The notes: generated from the letters alone by a model not told the origin. A stretch of 42,201 nucleotides of DNA from Streptomyces smaragdinus (GCF_009604385.1 NZ_WEGJ01000047.1:1-42201); one strand, 5' to 3'. Positions 1-8,993 are shown, counted from the first letter of the stretch. Numbers and translations are program-made.

Positions 1-1066
1 CCAGGGTGTCCAGGGCGTCGAAGACCGCGTCGGAGGAGAACACCGGCGTGGGCGGGCAGTGCAGCTGCACGAGGTCCAGCCGGTCCACGCCGAGGTTGCG
101 GCGGGAGCGGTCGGTCCACGCGCGGAAGTCCCACGGGGCGCCGGCGGCGGGCTGGAACTGCGGGGGCAGCGGCGGGACCTCGCCCTGCGGGGCCGGCGGC
201 GCCGGGAGGGACGGCGGTGACCAGGGGGCCGCCGACTGGTCGCTGCTGTACGGCGAGCGCTGCGCGGGGGGCGGCGCGTCCTGCGGCTCGGCGAGGGCGG
301 GGGGCGGCGCGTCCTGCGGCTCCGGCTGCGGGGCGGCGGGAGCGGGCGGTACGGCGTCCTGGGGCTCGTCGACCCTGATGCGGGGGATGAGGGTGGTCTG
401 CTCCTCCGCCCGCTCGTCGCGTTCGGCGATCTCACGGCGCAGGGCGCGGGCGGAGAACCGTACGGTGGACGGGCTGTCGAGCACCCCGTCGTCCGCGGGC
501 TCCGGCTCCGCGCGGGCGGCGAGCGGCTGCGGCTCGGGCTCGGGCGCCGGGGCAGGCGCCGGCTCCGGCGCGGCAGGCGCAGCGGGTGCAGCGGGTGCGA
601 CAGGCTCCGCCGGTACGACGGGCTCCGGCGCGTTGTACGAGGGCGCCGCCACGGCGAAGTCCCCCTGCGACGCGGGCCCGTCGCTCCGCGGCGCGGACAC
701 GTCGACACCCCCGGCCGGCGTCCCCGCACCGGCCGGCTCCTCACCCGTACCGGAGGAACCGCCGGTCACATCCGTACCACCGGCAGGCGTTCCGGTGTCC
801 CGGGGCACCTCACCGGTGCCGCCGGAGGCCTCCCCGGCCGGCCCGTTCGACCCGGGCCCCGTGGCCGCCAGCGGAGTAGGCGGCGCGGCGGTGAAACCGG
901 ACGGCAGCGGCGGTACGGCGGGATCCTGCGGCTGACTGCCGGCGGGGCCCTGCGTGTACCAGGCGGAGGGGGCGTAATCGATCGTGAATTCCCCGGTCCG
1001 CTCGACGTCCGATTCCTCGTCGGGGCTGGTCCGGCCCACGCCGTTCTGGTCCCGATCGGTGCTCAC
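1..1066 (-). CDS. Pro-rich ESX-associated protein (EspI/ParA-like N-terminus), running in frame into an aldo/keto reductase fragment; 3' end outside window
   Basis: The reading frame is open from a GTG at 1066 (GGGAGG Shine-Dalgarno at 1073-1078) to the window edge, 355 codons with no stop. It begins MSTDRDQNGVGRTSPDEESD, an acidic start followed by about 290 low-complexity Pro/Ala/Glu residues, including a tandem AEPQDAPPPA-type repeat. From memory, this kind of N-terminus belongs to the Streptomyces ESX-cluster MinD/ParA-like ATPases (EspI-like), which continue into a deviant Walker A domain. Here, from about nt 133 down to 1, the frame instead encodes RAWTDRSRRNLGVDRLDLVQ followed by LHCPPTPVFSSDAVFDALDT. 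That is recognisable internal aldo/keto reductase sequence. No ATPase domain is visible. It may be a genuine deletion or fusion, or an assembly chimera. It lies downstream of eccE and the unknown gene on the same strand. Confidence 0.7.
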   Translation of the reverse strand, partial: MSTDRDQNGVGRTSPDEESDVERTGEFTIDYAPSAWYTQGPAGSQPQDPAVPPLPSGFTAAPPTPLAATGPGSNGPAGEASGGTGEVPRDTGTPAGGTDVTGGSSGTGEEPAGAGTPAGGVDVSAPRSDGPASQGDFAVAAPSYNAPEPVVPAEPVAPAAPAAPAAPEPAPAPAPEPEPQPLAARAEPEPADDGVLDSPSTVRFSARALRREIAERDERAEEQTTLIPRIRVDEPQDAVPPAPAAPQPEPQDAPPPALAEPQDAPPPAQRSPYSSDQSAAPWSPPSLPAPPAPQGEVPPLPPQFQPAAGAPWDFRAWTDRSRRNLGVDRLDLVQLHCPPTPVFSSDAVFDALDTL

Positions 1067-1366
1067 TTGTGCCTCCCGTAATGCCCGCCGGCGCGTTGTG
1101 ACGGTGCGCTTGCCGGTCCCAGTTGGTCCCCCGGAGACTGGCTCGGCAGCCGCCGCGCGCTTACCCACCCACCCTAAGGGGAGTGACGGCCCCCGCGGCA
1201 GGGCGGGCGGTGTGGCACTGCACTCTCCCGGGCGATCACCGGCGGCCGGGGTGTCCCCGACCGCCCGCGCCCCCCGTGATCACCGGCCCCGTCCGCCGCA
1301 CGGACGCCGGGAGTTCACCGGGGGCGTACGGGCGCAGGGCCTGGCGCCAAGAGGCCGGGAACGACC
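1067..1366. other. 300-bp intergenic region, ESX minus-strand genes
   Basis: I see no gene here. A short inverted repeat (CGTCCG ... CGGACG, about 1297-1313) and a GGCGCC-centred hairpin near 1343-1360 lie just beyond the stop of the upstream gene and could end its transcript. On the minus strand a TAGGGT (1171-1176) resembles a -10 box for the Pro-rich gene, but no convincing -35 is present. Confidence 0.3.
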
Positions 1367-2083
1367 TCAGTCCAGCCGCCGCGGGGTCCCCAGCAGCTGC
1401 GACTCGGCGTCAGTCGGCTGGGTGAACGTGTACTGCCGGTCCGATCTCGTACACCACAGGGTGACGCCCTCGCCCAGCGTGGACAGCGAGTCGACGTCGG
1501 CCTGCGGCAGCTGCATCAGCCGCCCCAGTTGCACCGCTTCCTCCGGGGACACCCGCTGTATCCCGACCAGCGCCGCACCCTCCACCAGCCGCGGCACGGC
1601 AGGCCCGAGATACGGGACCAGCGTGAGCACCGACTGCCAGGGCAGCGCCGTCGTCCGCCCGCGCGGCGGCCGCACCCCGCAGTCCCGGATGATCATCACC
1701 GGGCTGCCGACCGACGGACCCAGCGGCGGCACCCGCCCCGGCTCGTGCAGCGTGATGACCTCGAGCCCGGCGGTCGCGGACCGGACCAGATTGGTCCACA
1801 TCTCCGCCCGACCGGTCTCCACCGCGACCCGCGACCCCGTACCGGCCGCGCGCAGCGCGATCGCCTGCGCGGTCCACAGGCCGCCGATCAGCAGCACCTC
1901 GTACGGCTGGGGGTGGTGGAAGCACGCGATCTGCGGCCGGTTCTCCGCGTCCTGGCCGATGACGACGCCGTCGTCGCCCATCGGCAGGGCGAGCCCGCCG
2001 AGTTGGGCCGAGGACACCAGATGCCCCGCCCGGCGCGGGCCGCGCAGCCCGCGCATCTTCATCCCGATCCCTTGCTGGGCCAT
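1367..2083 (-). CDS. conserved hypothetical protein of the ESX locus
   Basis: 238 residues beginning MAQQGIGMKMRGLRGPRR; I do not recognise a named domain. It has no signal peptide or clear membrane segment. The sequence is a mix of short beta-like stretches (YEVLLIGGLW, SPVMIIRDCGVR) and ends LLGTPRRLD. Its ATG shares one base with the TGA stop of eccE (TGATG at 2081-2085), so the two are almost certainly translationally coupled. By position it is an accessory cytoplasmic partner of the type VII machinery. That role is inferred from context only. Confidence 0.75.
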   Translation of the reverse strand: MAQQGIGMKMRGLRGPRRAGHLVSSAQLGGLALPMGDDGVVIGQDAENRPQIACFHHPQPYEVLLIGGLWTAQAIALRAAGTGSRVAVETGRAEMWTNLVRSATAGLEVITLHEPGRVPPLGPSVGSPVMIIRDCGVRPPRGRTTALPWQSVLTLVPYLGPAVPRLVEGAALVGIQRVSPEEAVQLGRLMQLPQADVDSLSTLGEGVTLWCTRSDRQYTFTQPTDAESQLLGTPRRLD

Positions 2084-3408
2084 CAGATGGCACCCCCCAT
2101 CGGCAGCGACGCCACGACACCGGGCAGCTGCTCACGGTCCAGCCGCACCAGCGACACCTTCGCCGACCGGGCGAGCCGCTCCGCCTGCCGCCGCACCTGG
2201 TTCAGCTCGGACTCCGAGCGCCCCGTCACCCGCAGATGACCGTGCACCCGCGTCGCGTCGCGGCGCGGTCCGCGCTGCACCGTCAGACTGAACGTCGTCG
2301 CCAGCGCGGGCCCCGACGTCAGCGCCGACACCAGCCGCGGCAGCGGCGCCGCCCCGCGGCCCATCGCGGGCCACGACGCGATCGAGAACGTGGTGTGCCA
2401 GCGGTCGTCGCACTGCCAGCTGCGCAGGTTCTCCTTCGTACGCTTCGTCAGCGGCGCGTCCGGCTGCCCGGCCCGCGCCGTGGCCAGCGGGTTGGCGCAC
2501 GCGGACGTCGCGAGCGCCCCGATCAGCCCCGCCTCGTCGAGCACCGTGGCACGGAAGCCCGCGCCCGTGATCCGGCTCGCGACATGGTCGGCGGCGCGCA
2601 CGAGACACTTCTGCGCGCCCTCCAGCCCGCCGCCGCGCGCCTCCACCGCCTCCCGGCACAGCTCCGGGTCCAGCTTCACCGCCACCCACGTCAGCCGCAG
2701 CGCCGGCGCCTTCGTCGCCTCCTGCAGCGGCGCGTAACTCCGCCGTGCGATGGCCTGCTCGGGCAGATGCGGCGCGGGCGCGGGCTGTACGTGCTGCACG
2801 ATCTGCACGGACTCCACCGTGATCCCGTCCACGTCCAGCGCGCCCTCGAGCACCCGCAGCGGCAGCGCCCGGGCACCGAACGCGGGCCGCAGCGCGCTCG
2901 CGCCGGCCTCCACCAGCACCAGCGCCGTCAGGAACGTCCCGTCCCCGAGCATCCCCACCGTCCGCCGGTCGCGGTCGAGGAACGCGTACGACTTCAGACC
3001 CGGCACGCACTCGACGGCCGGCGTCAGCGCCGGATCGGCACCGGGCTCGGGCAGCGGCGGCACGAAACCCTTGCGCCGCCGGTATGCGGAACCGGTGGCC
3101 CACCGGTCCGGGATCGACCGCTGCCGTCTGCGCAGCAGCGCGATCAGCGCCAGCGCGATCGCGACGCCGGCGGCCGGTACGACGAGCGCGTCGTCGATCG
3201 CCGCCCCGCCCACCACGATGGCCAGCCCCAGCTCGATGAGCACCAGCTGCGCCAGCGGTATCGGCCCCAGCCGCGAGGCCCTCGGCTCGGTGCGCAGCGC
3301 CACCGGCGCCGCCCCGGAACCGCCCCTCCGACCGCCTGACCTGCTTCGCTGGGCGCCCGCTCCCCGACTGTTGCGGGCGGGTCCTCGCGCTCTCGTCGCG
3401 GTCCCCAT
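2083..3408 (-). CDS. eccE: type VII secretion protein EccE
   Basis: 441 residues from the ATG at 3408, chosen because AGGGG lies 5-9 nt upstream; an in-frame ATG at 3540 would add 44 residues that look non-coding. A basic, Arg-rich start (MGTATRARGPARNSRG) precedes two hydrophobic segments at about residues 52-70 and 75-92. A soluble domain with alternating beta segments follows. This layout (two N-terminal helices plus a large soluble domain) and the position opposite eccB identify EccE. EccE is the peripheral membrane subunit of the ESX core complex, packing around EccB/C/D in the cytoplasmic membrane. The gene diverges from eccB and is coupled by one base to the next gene. Confidence 0.85.
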   Translation of the reverse strand: MGTATRARGPARNSRGAGAQRSRSGGRRGGSGAAPVALRTEPRASRLGPIPLAQLVLIELGLAIVVGGAAIDDALVVPAAGVAIALALIALLRRRQRSIPDRWATGSAYRRRKGFVPPLPEPGADPALTPAVECVPGLKSYAFLDRDRRTVGMLGDGTFLTALVLVEAGASALRPAFGARALPLRVLEGALDVDGITVESVQIVQHVQPAPAPHLPEQAIARRSYAPLQEATKAPALRLTWVAVKLDPELCREAVEARGGGLEGAQKCLVRAADHVASRITGAGFRATVLDEAGLIGALATSACANPLATARAGQPDAPLTKRTKENLRSWQCDDRWHTTFSIASWPAMGRGAAPLPRLVSALTSGPALATTFSLTVQRGPRRDATRVHGHLRVTGRSESELNQVRRQAERLARSAKVSLVRLDREQLPGVVASLPMGGAI

Positions 3409-3742
3409 GAACCCCTGCCCTTCCGCTTGAGTCGCCCCCGTGCACGTACGAGGTACGTACGGGCCCATCACCCTACCCAGGGCCCCGGCGAGATCGATAC
3501 GCGGCATCGTAGGCCCCAGCGACGACACTTCGCCCGCCACAGCTGTCGGTCCGTACTGTTACCGTCATCCGCGAAGAGCGGGCAACAGCGCTCAACGGGG
3601 CCGCGTAAGCGGACGAATGCCCACCCGCGTACCCGGGGGAGATCGGTTCGCGGCATAGTAGGGCCCGCCCGGACACCACACGGGCGACACGGCAGGGACG
3701 GGGCGGCCTCGGGGGCAGCCAGAGGATTGCGGGGAGAGCTGC
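3409..3742. promoter_or_regulatory. divergent eccE-eccB control region
   Basis: This 334-bp region separates two divergent ESX operons and must hold both promoters. It contains a near-identical direct repeat (separate entry). The second copy ends in CATAGTAGGG about 75 bp before eccB and may contain its -10. On the minus strand the first copy reads TACGAT, a possible -10 for eccE. No ORF in it looks coding. Confidence 0.5.
3490..3666 (+). repeat. pair of 26-27-bp imperfect direct repeats in the eccE-eccB promoter region
   Basis: Copy 1 is at 3491-3516 (AGATCGATACGCGGCATCGT plus AGGCCC). Copy 2 is at 3640-3666 (AGATCGGTTCGCGGCATAGT plus AGGGCCC). About 22 of 26 aligned positions match. The copies are 149 bp apart, one on the side of each divergent gene, as expected for a shared regulator site or duplicated promoter. 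Confidence 0.6.
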
Positions 3743-5272
3743 ATGGCATCGCGGCGGGACGAACTCAACGCGTACACCTTCGCGAAGCGACGTCTGGTCG
3801 GGCAGTTTCTGCAGCCCAACCCGACGGGCACGGAGGAGGGCGCGCCGAAACCGCTGCGCGGCGTGCTGCCGGGGATGATCATCGCGGTGGTGATCCTGGC
3901 GGTCTTCGGCGCGATCGGGATGTTCAAGCCCAAGGCGCCCAAGGACTGGGACGCCGCGGAAAAGAACATCATCCGCGTCAGCGACTCCAGCACCTTCTAC
4001 GTGGTGCTGCGCACGAACAAGAAGCCCCAGCTGCACGAGGTGCTCAACCTCGCCTCCGCCCGGCTGCTGCTGCGCCCCGGCGCGGACATCATCGACGTCG
4101 ACGAGGACATCCTCGACGCCTCCAAGCTCCCGCGCGGCGCGACGCTCGGCATCCAGAACGCCCCGGACCGGCTGCCCAGCGCCGAGGAGGTCGGCAAGAA
4201 GAAGCGCTGGGCGGTCTGCCAGCGCTCCACCGACGGCGCCCGCGCCGTCCAGAAGGCGGCGTACGTCCTGTCCGCCGCGGACTCCGGCCGGGTCGGCGGG
4301 AAGGACAAGCTGACGGGCGGCGAGGTCCTGTTCGTACAAGGGCCGGACGACAAGCTGTACATCGTCGACCGGCAGGGCACGAAGTACGCCTTCCCCGACG
4401 GACCGGACCAGCAGGGTCTGGTCCAGCTGATCATCGGCAACGACACGCGACCCCAGCGGGTCACCACCGAGTGGCTGGCCACCCTCCACACCGGGGACCC
4501 GATCGAGTTCCCCCAGGTCGAGGGGCTCGGCGGGCCGACACAGGCGGCCGGTGTCGACAATCTGGAGAACAACGAGCGGCGTGTCGGCATGGTGCTGAGC
4601 GCGTCCTCCGGCGCGACGACACGACAGTTCGTCGTACTGACCGACCGGGTCGCCCCCGTCTCGGACTTCACCGCGTACCTCCTGCTCAACAGCCCGCAGG
4701 CGGTGGCGCTGGACACCAAGGGCAAGGCGGCCGAGGTCAGCAGCGGCAGCTTCACGGCCGGTGAGCCCTACGGCACCGAGTACAACTGGCCGGAGGACAA
4801 GGCGAGCGCCGTCAACGAGGCGGCACTCGAAGAGGGCAACCGCAACGTCATCTGCAACGTCCTCGACGAGGTGACCGGCAGCAACGCGACGAAGCTCTTC
4901 ACCTGGGCGGGCACGGACCTCCCGGCCCCGCTGGCGATCGGCTCCCCCTCCTACGTCTCGCCCGGATCCGGCCAGCTGTACCGCCAGTCCAGCGGCGCCT
5001 CCGCGAGCACCGGAAGCACCTTCCTGGTCACGGACAAGGGGCTGCGCTACGCCGTGCAGTCCAACCAGGACTCGCAGGAGGGCTTCTGCGGCGTCGGCAC
5101 CGACGACGCGGCGCGGCAGAAGAACAAGGCGGAGGCCGAGGAGAACACCTCCCAGAAGCGCCTGAACTACGACACCGTCCAGCCGAAGCCCATCCCCGGC
5201 GAGTGGTCGGACTTCCTGCCCACAGGCCCCCGGCTGTCGACGGCCGACGCCTGCCAGCCGCAGAACCTCTGA
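3743..5272 (+). CDS. eccB: type VII secretion protein EccB
   Basis: 509 residues, normal for EccB (about 480-510). The start MASRRDELNAYTFAKRRLVG matches the family's conserved cytoplasmic head. One transmembrane helix spans about residues 41-61. The large extracytoplasmic part (about 65-509) carries the R3-type repeats typical of EccB, with Cys at about 154 and further Cys near 370, 450 and the C-terminus that could form disulfides. EccB spans the membrane and projects the channel outward. The ATG follows GGGGAGAG at proper spacing. mycP begins 16 nt after the stop, so the two form an operon. Confidence 0.93.
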   Translation: MASRRDELNAYTFAKRRLVGQFLQPNPTGTEEGAPKPLRGVLPGMIIAVVILAVFGAIGMFKPKAPKDWDAAEKNIIRVSDSSTFYVVLRTNKKPQLHEVLNLASARLLLRPGADIIDVDEDILDASKLPRGATLGIQNAPDRLPSAEEVGKKKRWAVCQRSTDGARAVQKAAYVLSAADSGRVGGKDKLTGGEVLFVQGPDDKLYIVDRQGTKYAFPDGPDQQGLVQLIIGNDTRPQRVTTEWLATLHTGDPIEFPQVEGLGGPTQAAGVDNLENNERRVGMVLSASSGATTRQFVVLTDRVAPVSDFTAYLLLNSPQAVALDTKGKAAEVSSGSFTAGEPYGTEYNWPEDKASAVNEAALEEGNRNVICNVLDEVTGSNATKLFTWAGTDLPAPLAIGSPSYVSPGSGQLYRQSSGASASTGSTFLVTDKGLRYAVQSNQDSQEGFCGVGTDDAARQKNKAEAEENTSQKRLNYDTVQPKPIPGEWSDFLPTGPRLSTADACQPQNL

Positions 5273-5288
5273 GGAAGGCACAGCGCTG

Positions 5289-6539
5289 ATGTCCCGCTAC
5301 ATCCGTGTACCGGCCGCCTTCGCCGTGGCTGCCCTCGCCGTGCTCCCGCAGGCCGGCCCCGCCGCGACACCCGCGGCGGCCCAGGAGCAGTGCCAGTTCC
5401 CGTCGGACGACTACAAGGGCACGCCCTGGTCGCTGCAGCGGGTGAACCTGGAAGACATGTGGAAGGCGGCCGGCGGCAAGGGCAAGGGCGTGCGCGTCGC
5501 GGTCATCGACAGCGGCGTCGACATAAAGAACCGCCAGCTGACGGCCGCCGTCGACGCCGCGGCCGGCGCCAACTTCCTGCCCAAGAAGCCCAAGCCCGAC
5601 CAGTACGGCCAGGTCCCCGAGCGCGGGGCGGCCAACGGCACGTCGGACGAGGTCGGCCACGGGACCAGGGTCGCCGGCATCATCGCCGCGAGCGAGGACC
5701 CGACGAAGAAGACGGGCTTCGTCGGTATCGCGCCCGAGGCGACGATCATCCCGATCAAGCAGAACGACGCGAACGGTACGGGCACGTCCGACACCATGGC
5801 GCAGGCGATCGACCACGCGGTGAAGCAGGGCGCGGACGTCATCAACATCTCGCAGGACACGGCCAAGGCCCTGCCCGCCGCCTCCAACCTGGAGGTGGCG
5901 GTGGAGAACGCCCTCGCCAACAACGTCGTGGTCATCGCCTCCGCCGGCAACGACGGCCTGGACCGCAAGACGAAGAAGACCTACCCTGCCTCGTACCCCG
6001 GCGTCCTGGCCGTCGCCGCGTCGGACCGCAACAACGAGCGGGCCCCCTTCTCCCAGTCCGGCGACTTCGTCGGTATCGCGGCCCCCGGCGTCGACATGGT
6101 CTCGACCGTGCCGGGCGGCGGCCACTGCACCGACAACGGCACGTCCTTCTCCGCCCCGTACGTGGCGGGCGTCGCCGCGCTGCTCGTCGCCAAGCACCCG
6201 GACTGGAAGCCGAACGAGATCGTGGCCCAGCTGGAGCAGACGGCGGAACGCTCGATCCGGGGCCACGACGTCCTGGTCGGCTGGGGCGTCGTCGACCCGG
6301 TCCGCGCCCTGACGGAGGACGCCGAGCCGATCGAGGCACCGCAGGTCGACAAGGCGGGCAAGCTCGACCCCGCCAACTATCCGACGGCGGCCAGGATCCC
6401 GGTGGGCGAGTCGGAACAGCAGCGCAACGAGCGCATCGGCAGCTACGCGGTGGTGGCCGGCGTGGTCCTCGTGGCCCTCACGGCAGGCATCGCACGGGTG
6501 TTCCAGGACCGGGCGAAGCGACGGCGGCGAACGGTCTGA
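5289..6539 (+). CDS. mycP: mycosin, membrane-anchored subtilisin-like protease of the ESX system
   Basis: 416 residues. There is a Sec signal peptide (about 1-31, AAA/Q region). The S8 peptidase domain has Asp74 in VAVIDSGVD, His124 in GHGTRVAG, Asn221 in SAGND and Ser286 in NGTSFSAPYVAG, so the triad is complete. A C-terminal transmembrane helix spans about 385-403 and is followed by a basic RRRRTV tail. This is the standard mycosin plan. In mycobacteria mycosins cap and stabilise the EccB-E complex and process substrates such as EspB. The gene is 16 nt behind eccB. A 246-bp gap with a promoter follows. Confidence 0.93.
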   Translation: MSRYIRVPAAFAVAALAVLPQAGPAATPAAAQEQCQFPSDDYKGTPWSLQRVNLEDMWKAAGGKGKGVRVAVIDSGVDIKNRQLTAAVDAAAGANFLPKKPKPDQYGQVPERGAANGTSDEVGHGTRVAGIIAASEDPTKKTGFVGIAPEATIIPIKQNDANGTGTSDTMAQAIDHAVKQGADVINISQDTAKALPAASNLEVAVENALANNVVVIASAGNDGLDRKTKKTYPASYPGVLAVAASDRNNERAPFSQSGDFVGIAAPGVDMVSTVPGGGHCTDNGTSFSAPYVAGVAALLVAKHPDWKPNEIVAQLEQTAERSIRGHDVLVGWGVVDPVRALTEDAEPIEAPQVDKAGKLDPANYPTAARIPVGESEQQRNERIGSYAVVAGVVLVALTAGIARVFQDRAKRRRRTV

Positions 6540-6702
6540 GCGACGCTGCGTGTGGCCTCCGTCACGATCGGGGAGTGAGTACGAATACCTATGCCGCGTG
6601 TCACTCGGGCCCCGTAGGATCGCACGCGTAACGACCGTGCAGTGCAACAGAGTTGGCCCCGCGTCGTGACAGAACGCTGACAACGGCTCCGTACCTTTAC
6701 AG

Positions 6703-6731
6703 TTGGAACTGTCGTGGCCGGTGACTAGAGT
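6703..6731 (+). promoter_or_regulatory. predicted promoter of the EspB-like / mycosin 2 operon
   Basis: TTGGAA (6703-6708), a 17-bp spacer and TAGAGT (6726-6731) fit a principal-sigma type promoter. They lie about 55 bp before the TTG start at 6786. The rest of the 6540-6785 gap shows no gene. Confidence 0.55.
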
Positions 6732-6785
6732 TTTGAGTGCGGTAGCGTCCGTGCAGGCTCCAAGATGGAACGGGGAGGAGCAGCC

Positions 6786-7229
6786 TTGATACCTCTTGAG
6801 GCGATGTCGGCAAGTAACCTCAAGGTCAGCTACGAGTCGATGGGTGACTTCCGGAAGCAGGTTCAATCTGCTCTGGACACACTCAGGAACTCGAAGGGGG
6901 CTCCGCAGGTAGTCGCCGACCAGACGGTAGAGCAGCACGCGCTGCACTCAGGGTCGAGCTTTGCCGAGGCAGAGGGACTCACAGCGCACTACACGGCCGT
7001 GCAACAGACCTTGACTCAGATGGCTGATCTCGTCGACCGGTTGCTGGACGCACTGGAGATCGCGATGCGAGGCGCCGAGAGCGGCTACCAGAACCTGGAC
7101 GAAGACGAGCGCCGACGCTTTCACACGGTCAACACCGAGGTGTACGACCGCAGGGAGCAGGCTCGTTCGGAGGATCCGGCACAGCCCGCTGCGCGGCCTG
7201 CCGACAACAGTGACAAGGGCGCCTTCTGA
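6786..7229 (+). CDS. small ESX-associated secreted protein with YxxxD motif
   Basis: 147 residues if started at the TTG at 6786, which sits 5 nt behind GGGGAGGAG (6772-6780). The in-frame ATG at 6765 lies upstream of that ribosome site, and the ATG at 6804 is too far from it. The chain is mostly helical: helix about 12-37, turn near 55-60, helix about 65-98. It then has Tyr101-Gln-Asn-Leu-Asp105, a YxxxD motif in the place where type VII secretion signals occur. There is no WxG. A polar disordered tail ends DNSDKGAF. The fold suggests an EspC/PE-like partner. Its natural mate is the WxG protein encoded 17 nt downstream. The name is inferred from motif and context. Confidence 0.8.
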   Translation: MIPLEAMSASNLKVSYESMGDFRKQVQSALDTLRNSKGAPQVVADQTVEQHALHSGSSFAEAEGLTAHYTAVQQTLTQMADLVDRLLDALEIAMRGAESGYQNLDEDERRRFHTVNTEVYDRREQARSEDPAQPAARPADNSDKGAF

Positions 7230-7246
7230 GGCGGGGGGACTGACAG

Positions 7247-8977
7247 ATGGCAGGGAACAACGACACCACGCAGCCGGGCGACGAGCACGTCCCGCTGCAG
7301 GAGAACGCGCCCAGCGACGTCCAGGTCGCGCTCGTCCAGATCATGCAGCGAATCGACGGCATGTTCATGGGCGACGGTTCGCTCGGCAGCACCAACTTCG
7401 AGAACTACTCGCTCGAGGAGCTGACCGCGTTCACCCAGGGCGGTGACCCGGCGCGACTCACGACTGCCGGCGAGGACCTCTACAAGGCCGGCAAGGCGTT
7501 CGAAACAGCGGCGGACACGCTGAAGGGCAAGCTCGCCAATGTGGAGTGGGAAGGTGCTGCCGGCGCGTCCTTCCAGGCGTGGAGCACGAACTTCGTAGGA
7601 CGGACCTTCGAGCTCTCCGAGTACGCGGCCACGGCCGGGACGCAGATCCAGGCCGCAGGTATCGGCCTCTCCGAGGTCAAGCGGTCCATGCCGGAGAATT
7701 ACACCGACAAGGCAGACAGTTGGTCGCGAGCCGACCAGAAGTCCGACCCAGAGCTGTACCAGGACACCATCCGGGCGGACTCGGCGGAGAGGAACCGTCG
7801 GCGCCAGGAAGCGATCACCCAGATGAACAAGCTGGCGTCGCACTACTCGGTGGCCTCGTCGACGCTGGGGGGACTGAAGCCGCCGGTGTACGAGCCGATT
7901 AATGCGGCTGTGCCGGCGCCGAACTGGGATGGTGTTGACAGTGGTGGCGGTGGAGCGCGATCCAGTGTTACATCGGTAGACCGATCCTCGAGCACGGGCC
8001 ATCCGCGAGCGGTCGGCCCGACAGTGCCGGATGCGCCTACCGCCGGCACCGTGGACACCAAGCCCGGTCTCATCCCGGGCCACCTGCCGTCACCTGGCAC
8101 TCCTGACGCGCCCGTCGGTACAGACCTCGACAGCGTTGTGGTCCCGACCGCGCCTACTCCGACGGCTCCCGGTCCGGGTCAGCTCGGCCCGATCACGCCG
8201 ACCCCGGGTCCTGGTCCGTCGCTGAGCGGGCCGACTCCCGGCTACATGCCACCGCCGAAGATGCCAGTCGGGCCGGGTCCAGGGCTGCCCCCGGGGCCGG
8301 GCCGCATGCCCACCACGCAACTGGGTGGTCCCAAGCCGCCCCAGACAGGCACCGGTCCGATCCGGCCCGGTGGGAAGCCCGTTACCCCCACACTGGGTCG
8401 GGGACCCGGTCCTATGGGGCCGAACGCAACTGGGCCCAAGGGCACTGGCCCCGCCGGTGGTCGCACACCTACGATCGGTCGCGGTCCAACCGGTACGGGA
8501 CCGACAGGACAGGGTGCCAATCGTGGCCAGGGCTTGACGCCCCGAACGGGTGGCGGACCGCGTGGACTCCAGGGCGGCCCGCGTTCCAACGTCGTCGGCG
8601 GCAAGCCGACCGGCACGGGTCCCAGCAGAGGTATGCCGGGTGGCGGCCGTCCGGGCACCATCGGTCGTCCGTCCCCGGCAGGTGCGGGAAGTTCCCGCCT
8701 GCCGCGTGGAACCGTGGTCGGTGGCGAAGGCGTCTCCAGTGAGCGTGGAGTGACGCGCGGTGCGGCTCGAGGCGGAGCTTCCGAGGGGCGTGGCGTGGTC
8801 GGCAACGGCCGCGGTGGCGGCCAGCGCGGCTTCACCCGGGGCGGCGCCGGCCTGGGAGGCCGTCGCAATGAGAACGGGAACGACCCGGAGCAGATGGATT
8901 CGGAGCGCGCGGACTATCTGGTCGAGGACGAAGAGACATGGGCCGCCGGTGAGAGCGGTCCCCGAGTAGTCGAATAG
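7247..8977 (+). CDS. EspB-like WXG-domain protein with long Gly/Pro-rich tail, predicted ESX substrate
   Basis: 576 residues. The first about 235 are helical, with Trp101-Glu-Gly103 in NVEWEGAAG at a helix turn (WxG motif of PPE/WXG100 proteins). Residues about 236-545 are low-complexity Gly/Pro/Thr/Arg. The end is acidic, with Tyr557-Leu-Val-Glu-Asp561 (YxxxD) followed by EETW. A helical WxG head plus disordered Gly/Pro tail resembles mycobacterial EspB, which MycP1 cleaves in its linker. A mycosin gene follows 16 nt after the stop. Start: ATG behind GGGGGG. No signal peptide. Cleavage by the neighbouring mycosin is inference. Confidence 0.82.
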   Translation: MAGNNDTTQPGDEHVPLQENAPSDVQVALVQIMQRIDGMFMGDGSLGSTNFENYSLEELTAFTQGGDPARLTTAGEDLYKAGKAFETAADTLKGKLANVEWEGAAGASFQAWSTNFVGRTFELSEYAATAGTQIQAAGIGLSEVKRSMPENYTDKADSWSRADQKSDPELYQDTIRADSAERNRRRQEAITQMNKLASHYSVASSTLGGLKPPVYEPINAAVPAPNWDGVDSGGGGARSSVTSVDRSSSTGHPRAVGPTVPDAPTAGTVDTKPGLIPGHLPSPGTPDAPVGTDLDSVVVPTAPTPTAPGPGQLGPITPTPGPGPSLSGPTPGYMPPPKMPVGPGPGLPPGPGRMPTTQLGGPKPPQTGTGPIRPGGKPVTPTLGRGPGPMGPNATGPKGTGPAGGRTPTIGRGPTGTGPTGQGANRGQGLTPRTGGGPRGLQGGPRSNVVGGKPTGTGPSRGMPGGGRPGTIGRPSPAGAGSSRLPRGTVVGGEGVSSERGVTRGAARGGASEGRGVVGNGRGGGQRGFTRGGAGLGGRRNENGNDPEQMDSERADYLVEDEETWAAGESGPRVVE

Positions 8978-8993
8978 GCGGAAGAACCGAGCG

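Noticed and set aside
6..935. 309-residue plus-strand frame at the window start
   Set aside because: Ser/Gly/Ala shadow; the minus frame has a start codon, ribosome site and recognisable protein sequence.
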